NCBI RefSeq assembly: GCF_030419005.1
Contig: NZ_CP106951.1
Location: 4,154,001-4,218,000 of the forward strand
Source of the DNA: Eleftheria terrae
Lineage (GTDB): Bacteria; Pseudomonadota; Gammaproteobacteria; Burkholderiales; Burkholderiaceae_C
DNA: 64,000 nucleotides
Direction: 5' to 3'
The position numbers and the translations under genes were made by a program. Shown one piece after another: positions 52,380 through 61,114 of the stretch (positions are counted from its first letter, which is position 1; every line of letters begins with the position of its first letter). The notes beneath the pieces are model-generated. The model was not told the origin of the DNA. It was given only the letters and a program-made list of their open reading frames with translations, and did no database searches.

Positions 52380-53243
52380 TCAGCCGGGTGACTGCCCCCG
52401 CGTCAGGGGAATGCGGGCGAGCACGCCATCGCCGAACTCGGCGTAGAAGGGGCGGTCCTCGCGGTGCGCGTAGCCGATGTAGCAGTCGCATTTCAGCCGG
52501 GGGCAGGGGCGCGGGCGCAGCATGTCGTCCAGCCTGTCCTGGTAGAGGTTGCCCAGCCGGGTCGGCACGAAGTGGCAGCGCTGCACCTCACCGGCGCCGT
52601 CCACCGACAGCACGTCGAGCCCGGTGCGGCAGGCTGCGCCGCGCGAGCCGCCGGGGGCCCGGTTGTGCGGGAACCAGGGGTCGATGGCGTCGAGCCAGGC
52701 GAGGTCCTCCGGCCGGTAGTAGCCGGGGCCGCGCCGGTCATAGGCGTTCAGCCACAGCGGCGTGCCCTGCGGCAGGGCGGCGCGCAGGGCGCGGATGTCG
52801 TCGTAGTGCTCGTGCAGGGCCACCATGCCCACCGAGAAGCGGATGCCCAGCGCCTGCAGCCGCTGGCAGCGCTCGGCAAAGCGCGCCAGCGGCGTCTGCC
52901 CCGGATGCCAGGTGCACCACAGGGCCAGCTTGCCCGCCGGCGCCTCGGCCAGCCATGACAGGGGCCCGGCCAGGTTGGTCTGCATGGCCACCTGCGAGAC
53001 CTGCGGCAGGGCCGCCAGCTGCAGCATCGCGTCCCGGTAGTGGCGTCGCACCAGCGCCTCGCCCCACGGGGTGAACAGCACGCGGATGCCGCCCGAGTGC
53101 GCGGCCACCCAGGCGACGAAGCGCGCCACTTCGGCCGCGTCGCGCGCCAGCGTGGCACGGGTGTCGCGGCGCTTGGCGAAGGGGCAGTAGCCGCAGTCGT
53201 AGTTGCAGCTCGTGAGGCTGCCGCGGTAGAGCAGCGTCAGCAT
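52380..53243 (-). CDS. STM4011-family radical SAM protein
   Basis: A 287-residue protein from ATG 53243, overlapping the end of the STM4012-type gene by seven bases. The radical SAM cysteines C13, C17 and C20 (TSCNYDCGYC) bind the 4Fe-4S cluster that reduces S-adenosylmethionine. Further cysteines occur in the C-terminal part (CRTGLDVLSVDGAGEVQRC and CPRLKCDCYIGY), probably binding an auxiliary cluster of the SPASM/twitch type. It is the last gene of the five-gene STM4011-4015 operon, named after the Salmonella locus. The product and substrate are unknown. Confidence 0.88.
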   Translation of the reverse strand: MLTLLYRGSLTSCNYDCGYCPFAKRRDTRATLARDAAEVARFVAWVAAHSGGIRVLFTPWGEALVRRHYRDAMLQLAALPQVSQVAMQTNLAGPLSWLAEAPAGKLALWCTWHPGQTPLARFAERCQRLQALGIRFSVGMVALHEHYDDIRALRAALPQGTPLWLNAYDRRGPGYYRPEDLAWLDAIDPWFPHNRAPGGSRGAACRTGLDVLSVDGAGEVQRCHFVPTRLGNLYQDRLDDMLRPRPCPRLKCDCYIGYAHREDRPFYAEFGDGVLARIPLTRGQSPG

Positions 53244-54580
53244 GCCGGGCCGTGCTCTGCCATCAGGGCCCGCACCCGCGCCGACACCAGCCAGGGGCCG
53301 ATGGTGTCGGCATAGGCCAGGCCCCGGTCGGTGAGCGCGAGCAGGCCGTTGGCGTCCTGCGCGAGGCCCAGCGGCTGCAGCTCGCGCAGCTGCGGCAGGT
53401 CGTCCAGGCAATCGCTGCCGAAGCGCTGGCGCCAGGCCGCATGCGACAGCCCCGGCCGGGTCAGCAGCGACTGGATGGCATAGCGCCGGCGCTGCTCCTG
53501 TGCATCCAGCTCGAAGCCGTGGGCGGCCTGCGCGAAGCCGGCCTCGTCCTGCTCCACATAGGCCTGCACGATGTCGCGGGTGGCCGAGCGCTCCACCGCA
53601 TAGGCACCCGAGTAGTGCAGGCCACGGGTGTAGGAGCGGGCGCCGGCGCCCAGGCCCACCATGCCGTCGTCCTGGCAGCAGTAGGCCGGGCCGCTGTCGC
53701 CGGGCGCGTGCGGGGCGCGGAACATGCGCATGGAGACCTGCGTGTAGCCGGCGGCGCGCAGGTGGTCGCGGGCGGCGGCATAGAGGTCCAGCCGGCTGTC
53801 GGCGGGGGCGCTGTCGCGGCGCAGTGCGAGCTTGCCCAGGCCGGTCTGCCCGCGCACGTAGAGCGGGTAGAGGTAGAGCTCCTCCGGCGCGAAGGCGAGC
53901 GCGCTGTCGATGGAGGCCAGCAGGCTGGAGCGGGTCTGGCCTTCGATGCCGTAGATCAGGTCGAGGTTGAGCACTGGGAAGCCGGCCCGGCGGATGCGCT
54001 CGATCGCCTGCACCACCACCGGGTTCTGCTGCGGCCGGGCGAGTGCGCGCATTTCGTCCGCGGCGAAGCTCTGGATGCCGAGGCTGACGCGGTCCACGCC
54101 CATCGCCTTGCAGACCGCCAGCCGTTCGTCGGTGACGGTCTCGGGCGAGGCCTCGATGCCGCTCGGCGTGGCCTGCAGCGCAATGCCGAGGTGGCGCTCG
54201 GCGGCGGTGAACAGCGTCTCCAGCTGCGCCGGCGACAGGTAGGTCGGTGTGCCGCCGCCGAGCGCCAGGCGGGCGAAGCGCCGCCCGCCAAGCACCCCGT
54301 CCATCACCCGCATCTGCCGCACCAGCGCGTCGACGTAGCGCTGCACCAGGTCCTCGTCCGGCCGGGCCATCGCAAACAGGTTGCAGAAGCCGCAACGCAT
54401 CGTGCAGAAGGGAATGTGCAGGTAGGCGAACAGCGCGCGGCGGTCTTCGGCCGCCCACAACGGCGCCAGCGGCCGCGGCGTGTCGAGCCGGCGGTAGGCC
54501 TGCTTGTGCGGGTAGGAGTAGGAATAGGCCTGGTAGGGGCCGTGGGCGATCAGGTCGGCCAGCGAGGCGGGGGCGGGCAT
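53237..54580 (-). CDS. STM4012-family radical SAM protein (HemN-like)
   Basis: A 447-residue protein from ATG 54580. The cysteines C59, C63 and C66 are in IPFCTMRCGFCNLF, the HemN-type radical SAM motif. Further HemN-like features: GGGTPTYL (about 117-124), a YGIEGQT segment and the HemN_C-like C-terminus (QSLLTRPGLSHAAW). Despite this resemblance, its operon context is not haem synthesis, and the coproporphyrinogen oxidase function should not be transferred. The sulfatase-like gene lies two bases upstream. Both radical SAM genes are probably translated as one unit. Confidence 0.9.
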   Translation of the reverse strand: MPAPASLADLIAHGPYQAYSYSYPHKQAYRRLDTPRPLAPLWAAEDRRALFAYLHIPFCTMRCGFCNLFAMARPDEDLVQRYVDALVRQMRVMDGVLGGRRFARLALGGGTPTYLSPAQLETLFTAAERHLGIALQATPSGIEASPETVTDERLAVCKAMGVDRVSLGIQSFAADEMRALARPQQNPVVVQAIERIRRAGFPVLNLDLIYGIEGQTRSSLLASIDSALAFAPEELYLYPLYVRGQTGLGKLALRRDSAPADSRLDLYAAARDHLRAAGYTQVSMRMFRAPHAPGDSGPAYCCQDDGMVGLGAGARSYTRGLHYSGAYAVERSATRDIVQAYVEQDEAGFAQAAHGFELDAQEQRRRYAIQSLLTRPGLSHAAWRQRFGSDCLDDLPQLRELQPLGLAQDANGLLALTDRGLAYADTIGPWLVSARVRALMAEHGPAC

Positions 54581-54582
54581 GG

Positions 54583-55431
54583 TCAGTCGGCCCCGTGGGG
54601 GCGGCAGGAGGAAGGGGGCGGCGGCAGGAAGAACTCGGCATACGGCACCTCCCACACGCTGGGATGGGCCAGGCGGTGGCCGTGGTAGCCGTCTTCGCCG
54701 TAGGCGGTGCCGTGGTCGGAGCAGGCGATCACGAAGCAGGGCGCGCGGGCCGAGCAGGCGGCCAGCAGCGGCGCCAGCGCCTGGTCCACATGGCGCAGGG
54801 CGGCGGCATGGCTGTCGAGGTTGTCTTCGCTGCAGCCGGGCAGGTGGGCCCGGTTGGGCGCATGCAGCGCGGAGATGTTGATGAAGAGGAACACGCGGCC
54901 CGGCAGCGCCTGCAGGCGCTGCACCGCCAGGGCCACCTGGCGCTCGGCCGAGTGGCGCTGGCCGGGGCCGAGGCCAGGATGCCAATGGCTTTCGGCGAAC
55001 AGGCCCGGCAGGACCGAGCCCAGCCGCGTCTGCCGGTTGAAGAAGCCGACGCCGCCGATGCACACCGTGTGGTAGCCGCGGCCGGCCAGGCCGGCGACGA
55101 TGTTCTCTTCCTCGAACACGCAGGTGGCCGGTGTGGTGGTCTCGCTGCCGCGGAAGGCGGTGGCGAACAGCCGCGGGTGCCGCCCCGGGCGCGCCGGCGT
55201 CGGCAGGAAACCGCCGAAGAAGGCCTGGTGGGCCGCGTAGGTGAAGCTGCCCGGCGTGTGCCGGCGCTCCCAGCCGCCGGGCGGCAGGTGCGCACCGAGC
55301 ACCGGCAGCTCGCCGCGCTCGAACAAGGCCTGGGCCACGTCGTAGCGCAGCGTGTCGAGGGTCAGGAAGACGATGTCGTGGCTGCCCACGACGCGGTTCA
55401 TGTCGGTCACCTGGCGGGCGGCGGCGGTCAT
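54583..55431 (-). CDS. STM4013/SEN3800-family alkaline-phosphatase-superfamily hydrolase
   Basis: A 282-residue protein from ATG 55431, whose start overlaps the stop of the ATP-grasp gene by four bases. It has the alkaline-phosphatase/sulfatase superfamily metal motifs: FLTLDTLRYD (D26, T27, with the D-x-L-R-x-D pattern) and ACSDHGTAYGED near 235-246, with HAPNRAH and SHAAALRHVD between them. No signal peptide is present, so it acts in the cytoplasm, unusual for sulfatases. The nucleophile would be T27 rather than a formylglycine cysteine. The substrate is unknown; a phosphate, sulfate or phosphonate ester is likely. Confidence 0.9.
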   Translation of the reverse strand: MTAAARQVTDMNRVVGSHDIVFLTLDTLRYDVAQALFERGELPVLGAHLPPGGWERRHTPGSFTYAAHQAFFGGFLPTPARPGRHPRLFATAFRGSETTTPATCVFEEENIVAGLAGRGYHTVCIGGVGFFNRQTRLGSVLPGLFAESHWHPGLGPGQRHSAERQVALAVQRLQALPGRVFLFINISALHAPNRAHLPGCSEDNLDSHAAALRHVDQALAPLLAACSARAPCFVIACSDHGTAYGEDGYHGHRLAHPSVWEVPYAEFFLPPPPSSCRPHGAD

Positions 55432-56555
55432 TGCGGTCCTTGCTGCCAGCGCAGGCCGCGCTGGTGCGGGTCTTCACCTTGCCACAGCAGCCCGGGCAGC
55501 AGGTCGCCGAATGCATTGGCCTCCAGCACGTGCACGCCACGGGCGCAGGCGACCAGGTCGAAGCCGATCATGTGGCTGTGCGGGAAGGCGCCGGCGGCCC
55601 GCTCGGCGGTGGCCTGCACCGCCTGCAGCTGTGTCGCGTCGAGCAGCGCGGCCGGGTCGGCGCGCTGGTTGTCCAGGTGCAGGTTGGTCATGGCGCGCTC
55701 GCCGATGCGGGCCACCCGGTGGGCCGCACGGCCGCCGAAGGTCAGCACGCGCAGGTCGTAGTGGCCGGCGCCGCAGCGTGGCTTGGGCAGCCAGGCCTCG
55801 GCATAGGCCTGCTGGGCCGCCACCTGGTCGAGCAGGCGTCGGATCTCGTCCTGCCGGCTGTAGCAGTGCACCCGCTTGATGTTGAACAGCTGCGGTCCGT
55901 GCGGGCCGTCGACCAGCCGGGCCGAGCTGATGGCCTGCTCCTGGCCGCGGCGGTTGCGGCGATAGGCCACCACCCCGGCGGCCGAGGAGCCGTAGCGGGC
56001 CTTCAGGTAGGCGCGGTCCAGGCCATGGCGGTGCATCAGCGCCTGCAGGTGCTCATAGCCTTCGCAGGCGCCCAGCAGCAGCGGGGTGTGCACCCCGTGG
56101 GCCTGCAGCCGCTGCTGGCAGTGCAGCTTGTCGGTCATGGCGAGGATGTCGGCCGGTGCATGGAAGGCCTGCACCTGCGGCCGGCGCGCCAGCAGCCGGG
56201 CGATGCCGCGCAGCACGCGGGCAAAGCCGGCAAACCAGGCGTCGGTGCCGAGCAGCTCGCCGTGTTCCGGCGCGCGGCAGGCCGGGCGCCGCAGGCGCCG
56301 GCAGCCCAGCTGCATCAGCCGCAGCTGCGCCGTGGCGTCGTCGCCTGGCGGCTCGATGCGCAGCCGGCAGGGCGCCTGCAGCGCCTGCCTGAGCAGCGCC
56401 GGCTGGCGCAGGAAGGCCGACCATTCCACCAACCGGGGCGGCGCGAGCCCGAGGCCCAGGCCGGCCGCCTGCAGGCCGCGCACGCGCTTGCTGCCGGCCA
56501 CCCCCAGCACCACCCAGGGCAGGCCGGCCTGGGGCGGCGGCAGCAAGGCGGACAT
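55428..56555 (-). CDS. STM4014-family ATP-grasp-like protein
   Basis: A 375-residue protein from ATG 56555 (MSALLPPPQAGL). The C-terminal half resembles ATP-grasp ligases: YLKARYGSSAAGVVAYRRN (about 200-218, ATP-binding lysine) and IGFDLVACARGVHVLEANAFGD (about 330-351, with E and N as metal ligands). The N-terminal part is a Rossmann-like pre-ATP-grasp domain. Such enzymes make amide, thioester or peptide bonds using ATP. It is coupled at both ends: it starts 11 bases after the STM4015-like gene and overlaps the hydrolase. A ligase acting on the same unknown substrate as the radical SAM proteins is likely. Confidence 0.87.
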   Translation of the reverse strand: MSALLPPPQAGLPWVVLGVAGSKRVRGLQAAGLGLGLAPPRLVEWSAFLRQPALLRQALQAPCRLRIEPPGDDATAQLRLMQLGCRRLRRPACRAPEHGELLGTDAWFAGFARVLRGIARLLARRPQVQAFHAPADILAMTDKLHCQQRLQAHGVHTPLLLGACEGYEHLQALMHRHGLDRAYLKARYGSSAAGVVAYRRNRRGQEQAISSARLVDGPHGPQLFNIKRVHCYSRQDEIRRLLDQVAAQQAYAEAWLPKPRCGAGHYDLRVLTFGGRAAHRVARIGERAMTNLHLDNQRADPAALLDATQLQAVQATAERAAGAFPHSHMIGFDLVACARGVHVLEANAFGDLLPGLLWQGEDPHQRGLRWQQGPQ

Positions 56556-56566
56556 GGCGGCCGGCC

Positions 56567-57493
56567 TTATTCGCCGACCGCCACGTAGCGATAGGCCTGG
56601 CCGTCGTATTCGTCGGCCGTCTGCTCGTCGTCCAGCACCACTTCCGGGCCGAGCGCCTGCAGGTTGGCCTGCCAGGCGGCCGAGATGTAGTGGTGGCTCA
56701 GGTCCAGCCGTGCCAGGCGGCGCACATGCGGGCTGGCGCACAGGGCCTGGGCCCCGGCATCCCCGATGGTGCCGAGCGAGAGGTCGAGCGTGTGCAGCTG
56801 CTCGATCCAGGCTTCACCGGCCAGCCACTGGGCCAGCTCGTCGGCAATCTCGGAGTCGCGCAGGCCCAGGTAGCGCAGCTGCGGCGTGCGCAGTTGCGCC
56901 AGCACGCGGCGGTACAGCTCGGCATCGCCCTCGAAGCCGTATTCGGAGGTGCCCAGCCACAGCTCCAGGTGTTCGAGCGCCGGCAGGCTCGAGCGGCTCA
57001 GCGCATCGGCGATGCTGGCCGGCAGGCCGCCGCCCTCGATCACCAGTTGCCGCAGCGCGGGGTGCGAGAAGGCCGGCAGCGTCAGCGAGTTGGTGCCGCG
57101 GATGCGCAGCACCTGCAGCTGGGGGAAGGCGGCCAGCAGCGCGGTGTAGTCGCCCTGGATGATCCAGGAGACCTCGCATTCCTCATACGTCATGTCGCCG
57201 ACGAACAAGGCCTTCAGCGCCGGCAACTCGGCGGCGCGCTCGCTCAGCAGGCGCAGTGCGTCATTGGGGCTGGTCTCGTAGGCTTCTTCCCAGGCGCCGA
57301 TGACCAGCGCCTCCACGCCCGAGGGGTCCACCGCAGCCAGGAAGCCGTCGAGCAGCTCGGCCATGGTGGTGCCGGCGTCATAGTCGAGGCTCAGGCGCCA
57401 GACCAGGTCGCGGCCCTCGGGCAGCGGCTGGCCGGGACGCCAGTCGTGCACGGTGCGGCCGAAAAAAGTCTCTGTGCGCTCAGAGATGGACAT
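56567..57493 (-). CDS. STM4015-family leucine-rich-repeat protein
   Basis: A 308-residue protein from ATG 57493, with GAGGGAAG upstream. The first 110 residues are a non-repeat domain (MSISERTETFFGRTVHDWRP at its start). From ~120 onward it contains six to seven leucine-rich repeats of the L-x-x-L-x-L-x-x-T/N/C pattern (LQVLRIRGTNSLTLP, LEHLELWLG, LRYLGLRDSEI, LHTLDLSLGTI, LARLDLSHHYI), a curved binding surface. It is the first gene of the operon and may be a scaffold, a substrate-binding protein or a modified substrate. The divergent chemoreceptor gene begins 201 bp away. Confidence 0.9.
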   Translation of the reverse strand: MSISERTETFFGRTVHDWRPGQPLPEGRDLVWRLSLDYDAGTTMAELLDGFLAAVDPSGVEALVIGAWEEAYETSPNDALRLLSERAAELPALKALFVGDMTYEECEVSWIIQGDYTALLAAFPQLQVLRIRGTNSLTLPAFSHPALRQLVIEGGGLPASIADALSRSSLPALEHLELWLGTSEYGFEGDAELYRRVLAQLRTPQLRYLGLRDSEIADELAQWLAGEAWIEQLHTLDLSLGTIGDAGAQALCASPHVRRLARLDLSHHYISAAWQANLQALGPEVVLDDEQTADEYDGQAYRYVAVGE

Positions 57494-57637
57494 GCTGCTT
57501 CCCTCGAGGTGGTGTGGTGGCAAAAGCGGGGAGGATAGCCGCGCCGGCGCCTGTTCGCCGGCAGGGCGCCCCCCTCTTCGGGGGGAATCCCGCGCCGCCC
57601 GGCGTGACGAAGGTCACCGCGGCGCAGAGGCGGCGGC

Positions 57638-57664
57638 TCAAGTCCGGCGCGCCCCTGCCGATGA
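57638..57664 (+). promoter_or_regulatory. Sigma-28 (FliA)-type promoter of chemoreceptor gene
   Basis: TCAAGTCC at 57638-57645, an 11-base spacer and GCCGATGA at 57657-57664 match the flagellar sigma-28 consensus (TCAAG or TAAAG, spacer, GCCGATAA) with one change in each box region. Transcription would start near 57670, about 25 bases before GTG 57695. Chemoreceptors are the best-known sigma-28 targets, which supports the call. A stable CCCCCC/GGGGGG hairpin (57569-57585) lies just upstream. Confidence 0.65.
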
Positions 57665-57694
57665 CCCAGGGATAACCATCCCTCAGAGACATTC

Positions 57695-59614
57695 GTGGAA
57701 TTCCTCAAAACCAGCCAGGCGCGCTACACCCTGTTGTTCGCCGCCATCTTCGCGGCGCTCCTGCTGATGACGCTGGCCGTCATCTCGTTGTTCGTCACGC
57801 CGGAGCTCAAGCGCACCGAAGGCGTCGTCATCGGGCATGACGTCAATGCCATCGCCATCCGCATCACCGAGCAGCTGCGCCAGGTCGAGGCCCAGCAGCG
57901 CAGCATCACGCAGTCGGTGTCGCTGATGGACAGCGACACCATCGACACGCTGCTGCCGGGACTGGTGGACCAGTACGGCGACCCCAACGTGTTCGGCGGC
58001 GGCATCTGGCCGCTGCCGCAGAAGCGCGACGCGTCGCGCGACAAGTTCAGCACCTTCTTCGCCCGCGACAAGGCCGGCAAGCTGAACGTCAACACCCACT
58101 GGAACTCGCCGGAGTCGCTCAAGTACTGGGAGCAGCCCTGGCACCTGGCTGGGCAGAAAGCGCCGCGCGGCCAGTGCGCCTGGGCCAATGCCTATCAGGA
58201 CGACGCCAGCCCGCAGCCCCGCACCAATTGCGCGATGGCGATCTACCAGGGCGACCAGCTGTGGGGCGTGTCCACCATCGACGTGACGCTGGGCTTCTTC
58301 AACCGCCTGGTGGCGGACATGGAAGCCGCCATCCACGGCCAGATCCTGCTCGTCGAGCGTGACGGCAAGGTGGTGAGCAACAGCAGCCTGATCAAGTCGG
58401 ACATCGTGCTGAAGAACGTCTCGGCGCTGGCCGGCGAGGTGCCGCTGGCCGCCGAAGTGCAGCGCCTGCTGCCCGGCCTGCAGGGCAATGCCGCGCTGGA
58501 ATCGGAATACCAGGAAAACGGCGAGGGCCACACGCTGTTCCTCAAGCCCATCCCGGGCAGCCCGTGGGTGCTGGCGACCGGCCTGCCGACCCGGCTGCTG
58601 ACGCAGCAAAGCAACGGCATCCTGGCCAAGCTGGGCATGGTGCAGGTGCCGATCGCGCTGCTGGTGCTGGCGCTGGTGATCGGCGGCATCCGCATGTTCA
58701 TGCGCCGCCTGGGCGTGCTGAAGGCCAACATCGACGCCCTGTCGGCCGGCGATGCCGACCTGACGCGCCGCCTGCCGGGCGGCGGCGGGGTCGAGTTCGA
58801 CGCAGTGGTGTCCAGCTTCAACGCCTTCATCGAGCGGCTGCAGAAGATGATGCTGGAGGTCAAGGCCAGCACCAGCTCGATCGCCGACGCCTCGCGCGAG
58901 ATTGCCAGCGGCAACCACGACCTGTCCTCGCGCACCGAGAACCAGGCCAGCTCGCTGGAGGAAACCGCCTCGGCCATGGAGCAGCTGACCGGCACCGTCA
59001 AGCAGAACGCCGACAATGCCCAGCAGGCCAACCACCTGGCCAGCGAGGCTTCGGCGGTCGCGGTCAAGGGCGGCTCGGTGGTGGCCCGGGTGGTGGACAC
59101 CATGAGCTCGATCAACCAGTCGTCGAAGAAGATCGTCGACATCATCGGTGTGATCGACGGCATCGCCTTCCAGACCAACATCCTGGCGCTGAACGCGGCG
59201 GTGGAAGCCGCCCGGGCCGGCGAGCAGGGCCGCGGGTTTGCGGTGGTGGCCGGCGAGGTGCGCACGCTGGCGCAACGCTCGGCAGCAGCGGCCAAGGAGA
59301 TCAAGAGCCTGATCACCGCCTCGGTCGAGCAGGTCGAAGCCGGCACCACGCTGGTGGACCAGGCCGGCTCCACGATGCAGGAAGTGGTCGCCAGCACCGA
59401 CCGGGTGGCCCAGATCATGGGCGAGATCATGACCGCCAGCCGTGAGCAGAGCATGGGCATCGGCCAGGTGGGCCAGGCCATCTCGCAGATGGACGGCATC
59501 ACCCAGCAGAACGCGGCCCTGGTCGAGGAAGCCGCCGCCGCGGCCCAGTCGATGCAGGAGCAGGCGGCGCGGCTGGAACGCATCGTCAGCGGCTTCCGGC
59601 TGCAGGCCGGCTGA
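57695..59614 (+). CDS. Methyl-accepting chemotaxis protein
   Basis: A 639-residue chemoreceptor beginning with GTG 57695 ([11 protein letters not shown]). Transmembrane helix 1 is at about 10-33, followed by a periplasmic dCache-like sensor (35-300; strands around [20 protein letters not shown] and [19 protein letters not shown]), then helix 2 near 310-330, a HAMP domain and a long signalling helix pair. The tip is the conserved [20 protein letters not shown] stretch. The C-terminus (FRLQAG) has no CheR/CheB-binding pentapeptide. Ligands are unknown. Transcription from the sigma-28-like promoter would put it in the flagellar regulon. Confidence 0.95.
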   Translation: MEFLKTSQARYTLLFAAIFAALLLMTLAVISLFVTPELKRTEGVVIGHDVNAIAIRITEQLRQVEAQQRSITQSVSLMDSDTIDTLLPGLVDQYGDPNVFGGGIWPLPQKRDASRDKFSTFFARDKAGKLNVNTHWNSPESLKYWEQPWHLAGQKAPRGQCAWANAYQDDASPQPRTNCAMAIYQGDQLWGVSTIDVTLGFFNRLVADMEAAIHGQILLVERDGKVVSNSSLIKSDIVLKNVSALAGEVPLAAEVQRLLPGLQGNAALESEYQENGEGHTLFLKPIPGSPWVLATGLPTRLLTQQSNGILAKLGMVQVPIALLVLALVIGGIRMFMRRLGVLKANIDALSAGDADLTRRLPGGGGVEFDAVVSSFNAFIERLQKMMLEVKASTSSIADASREIASGNHDLSSRTENQASSLEETASAMEQLTGTVKQNADNAQQANHLASEASAVAVKGGSVVARVVDTMSSINQSSKKIVDIIGVIDGIAFQTNILALNAAVEAARAGEQGRGFAVVAGEVRTLAQRSAAAAKEIKSLITASVEQVEAGTTLVDQAGSTMQEVVASTDRVAQIMGEIMTASREQSMGIGQVGQAISQMDGITQQNAALVEEAAAAAQSMQEQAARLERIVSGFRLQAG

Positions 59615-59652
59615 GGCCGCCGCAGCGGCCCGAGGGGCCGCTGTCCTTCCCG

Positions 59653-59677
59653 AACCCGCCCTGGTGGCGGGTTTTTT
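59653..59677 (+). terminator. Rho-independent terminator after chemoreceptor gene
   Basis: ACCCGCC and GGCGGGT arms with a CTGGT loop form a 7-bp GC-rich stem directly followed by TTTTTT. It lies about 40 bp after the stop codon at 59614 and fits the classical intrinsic terminator. Confidence 0.9.
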
Positions 59678-59887
59678 CATGGCCAGAAACCATCCTCTTG
59701 GCTGGGTTTTGTTGCGCTTTTCGCAACGAGCCATTCTTCGGCGTCTCGTTTATCCGTCCAGGGTTAACACCTACAGTTCATCCCATCGATGAGCACAAAC
59801 GAATCGCGCTTGCGACTCAGCGATGGGCCAGACGGCCGACCCGCCCGACCCGAGCCTGTCCTTACCTTGAGACGAATGGATCTGAAA

Positions 59888-60160
59888 ATGAACGCCAAGA
59901 CCACCCTGATCGCCGCCGTGATGACCGCTTTTGCTGCCACCGGTGCCTTTGCGCAACAAGCCGCCGCCCCGGCCGGCAAGACCCGCGCCGAAGTGCAGGC
60001 CGAAGTGGCCCGCGCCCGTGCCGCCGGTGAAGACCTGCCCGTGTTCAGCGGCGAAGCCTCGGTCTTCTCCGACAGCAACCACAGCGCCCTGGCCCGCCGC
60101 GCCGCTGAAGACGCGCGCCGCCAGGCGGCCTCCAAGCAGGCCCCGGCTGTCGGCAAGTAA
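59888..60160 (+). CDS. DUF4148-like small periplasmic protein
   Basis: A 90-residue protein from ATG 59888; ATG 59876 in frame is an alternative (both lack a strong ribosome-binding site). The signal peptide (MNAKTTLIAAVMTAFAATGAFAQ) is cut near residue 23. The mature part has the DUF4148 layout (KTRAEVQAEVARARAAGEDL), a helical, Glu/Ala-rich 60-residue protein common in Burkholderiales and often abundant in stress. A GTTGCG/CGCAAC hairpin (59711-59727) and a weak TACAGT -10-like motif lie upstream. It is followed by two strong stem-loops. Confidence 0.85.
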   Translation: MNAKTTLIAAVMTAFAATGAFAQQAAAPAGKTRAEVQAEVARARAAGEDLPVFSGEASVFSDSNHSALARRAAEDARRQAASKQAPAVGK

Positions 60161-60181
60161 GCCCTGCCTTGCCGGGCCTCC

Positions 60182-60200
60182 GGCTCCCGCGAAGGGAGCC
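60182..60200 (+). other. Stem-loop after DUF4148-like gene
   Basis: GGCTCCC and GGGAGCC arms separated by GCGAA form a 7-bp stem. There is no T-run after it, so it is probably not a terminator by itself, but it precedes a stronger terminator by only seven bases and may stabilise the 3' end of the mRNA. Confidence 0.6.
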
Positions 60201-60206
60201 GCACAC

Positions 60207-60238
60207 CACCAACCCGCCTGATGGCGGGTTGGTTGTTT
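60207..60238 (+). terminator. Rho-independent terminator after DUF4148-like gene
   Basis: ACCAACCCGCC and GGCGGGTTGGT arms with a TGAT loop form an 11-bp stem with no mismatch, followed by TGTTTT. Among the strongest intrinsic terminators in the window. Confidence 0.9.
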
Positions 60239-60338
60239 TCAGGAGCCCGCTGCGGCCGGCCGACCCCTTGCCGCCAGCGGTTAGAGTGGCCGGCATGCTG
60301 CCCACCCCTGATGCCCGCGGCCGTGCCGCGCCTGCCGC

Positions 60339-61094
60339 ATGCCGGCGCTGAACCGCGCGTGGGGCCTGCTGCGATCGCTGGCCATCTACCACGGTGTGCC
60401 GTGGCGGGCGCGCCAGCTGCGGCGCTTTTATGCCGGCTGGGTGCCGCCCGGCGGCCTGGCCTTCGACATCGGCGCCCATGCCGGCAACCGGGTGCGGGCC
60501 TGGCGGGCCCTCGGCGCCCGGGTGGTGGCGGTGGAACCGCAGGCCGACTTCGTGCGCCTGCTGCAGGCCGGCTTCGGCCGCGACGCCGGGGTGACGCTGG
60601 TGCCCGCGGCGCTCGGCCGCTGCGCCGGCCAGGCGCGCCTGCTGAGCAGCGAGCGCACGCCGACGGTGAGCACCCTGTCGGCCGACTGGGCGGCCCGGGC
60701 CGGCGCCAGCCCGTCCTTCGCCGGTGTCAGCTGGTCGCCCGGCCCGTGGGTGCCGGTGACGACCCTTGACGCACTGATCGAGCACCATGGCCGGCCGGAC
60801 TTCGTCAAGATCGACGTGGAAGGCTATGAGGCCGAGGTCCTGCAGGGCTTGAGCCAGCCGCTGCCTGCGCTGTCCTTCGAATTCCTTGCGCCGGTGCGCG
60901 ACCTGGCGCTGGCCTGCGTCGATCGGCTGGAGTCGCTGGGCCGCCACCACTACTGGTACTCGATCGGCGAGCGCCTCTGCCTGCAGCCGGCCGAGCCGCT
61001 GGAGGCGGGCGCACTGTGCCGCTGGCTGCAGGCGCTGCCGCCGGATGCGCCGTCCGGCGACATCCATGCACGGTGGCTGCCGGCCGTGCGCTGA
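60339..61094 (+). CDS. FkbM-family SAM methyltransferase
   Basis: A 251-residue protein from ATG 60339. The SAM-binding motif is FDIGAHAGNRVRAWRALGARVVAVEP (about 42-67; D-I-G-A-H-x-G), and the FkbM signature DFVKIDVEGYEAEVLQG lies at ~150-166. FkbM methylates a sugar hydroxyl in macrolide synthesis; bacterial relatives methylate sugars or lipids in polysaccharides and glycans. No other glycan-synthesis gene is adjacent, apart from the membrane sulfatase convergent to it. The start codon lacks a strong ribosome-binding site. Confidence 0.88.
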   Translation: MPALNRAWGLLRSLAIYHGVPWRARQLRRFYAGWVPPGGLAFDIGAHAGNRVRAWRALGARVVAVEPQADFVRLLQAGFGRDAGVTLVPAALGRCAGQARLLSSERTPTVSTLSADWAARAGASPSFAGVSWSPGPWVPVTTLDALIEHHGRPDFVKIDVEGYEAEVLQGLSQPLPALSFEFLAPVRDLALACVDRLESLGRHHYWYSIGERLCLQPAEPLEAGALCRWLQALPPDAPSGDIHARWLPAVR

Positions 61095-61114
61095 GGCCGG
61101 CCGGCGCGGCCCGC

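Noticed and set aside
53237..54580. Coproporphyrinogen III oxidase (HemN) annotation for the STM4012-type gene
   Set aside because: The motif is HemN-like, but the operon is the STM4011-4015 type with no haem gene.
57569..57585. CCCCCC/GGGGGG hairpin as terminator for the STM4015-type operon
   Set aside because: It lies upstream of both divergent start codons and has no T-run; it may only be a structural element near the promoters.
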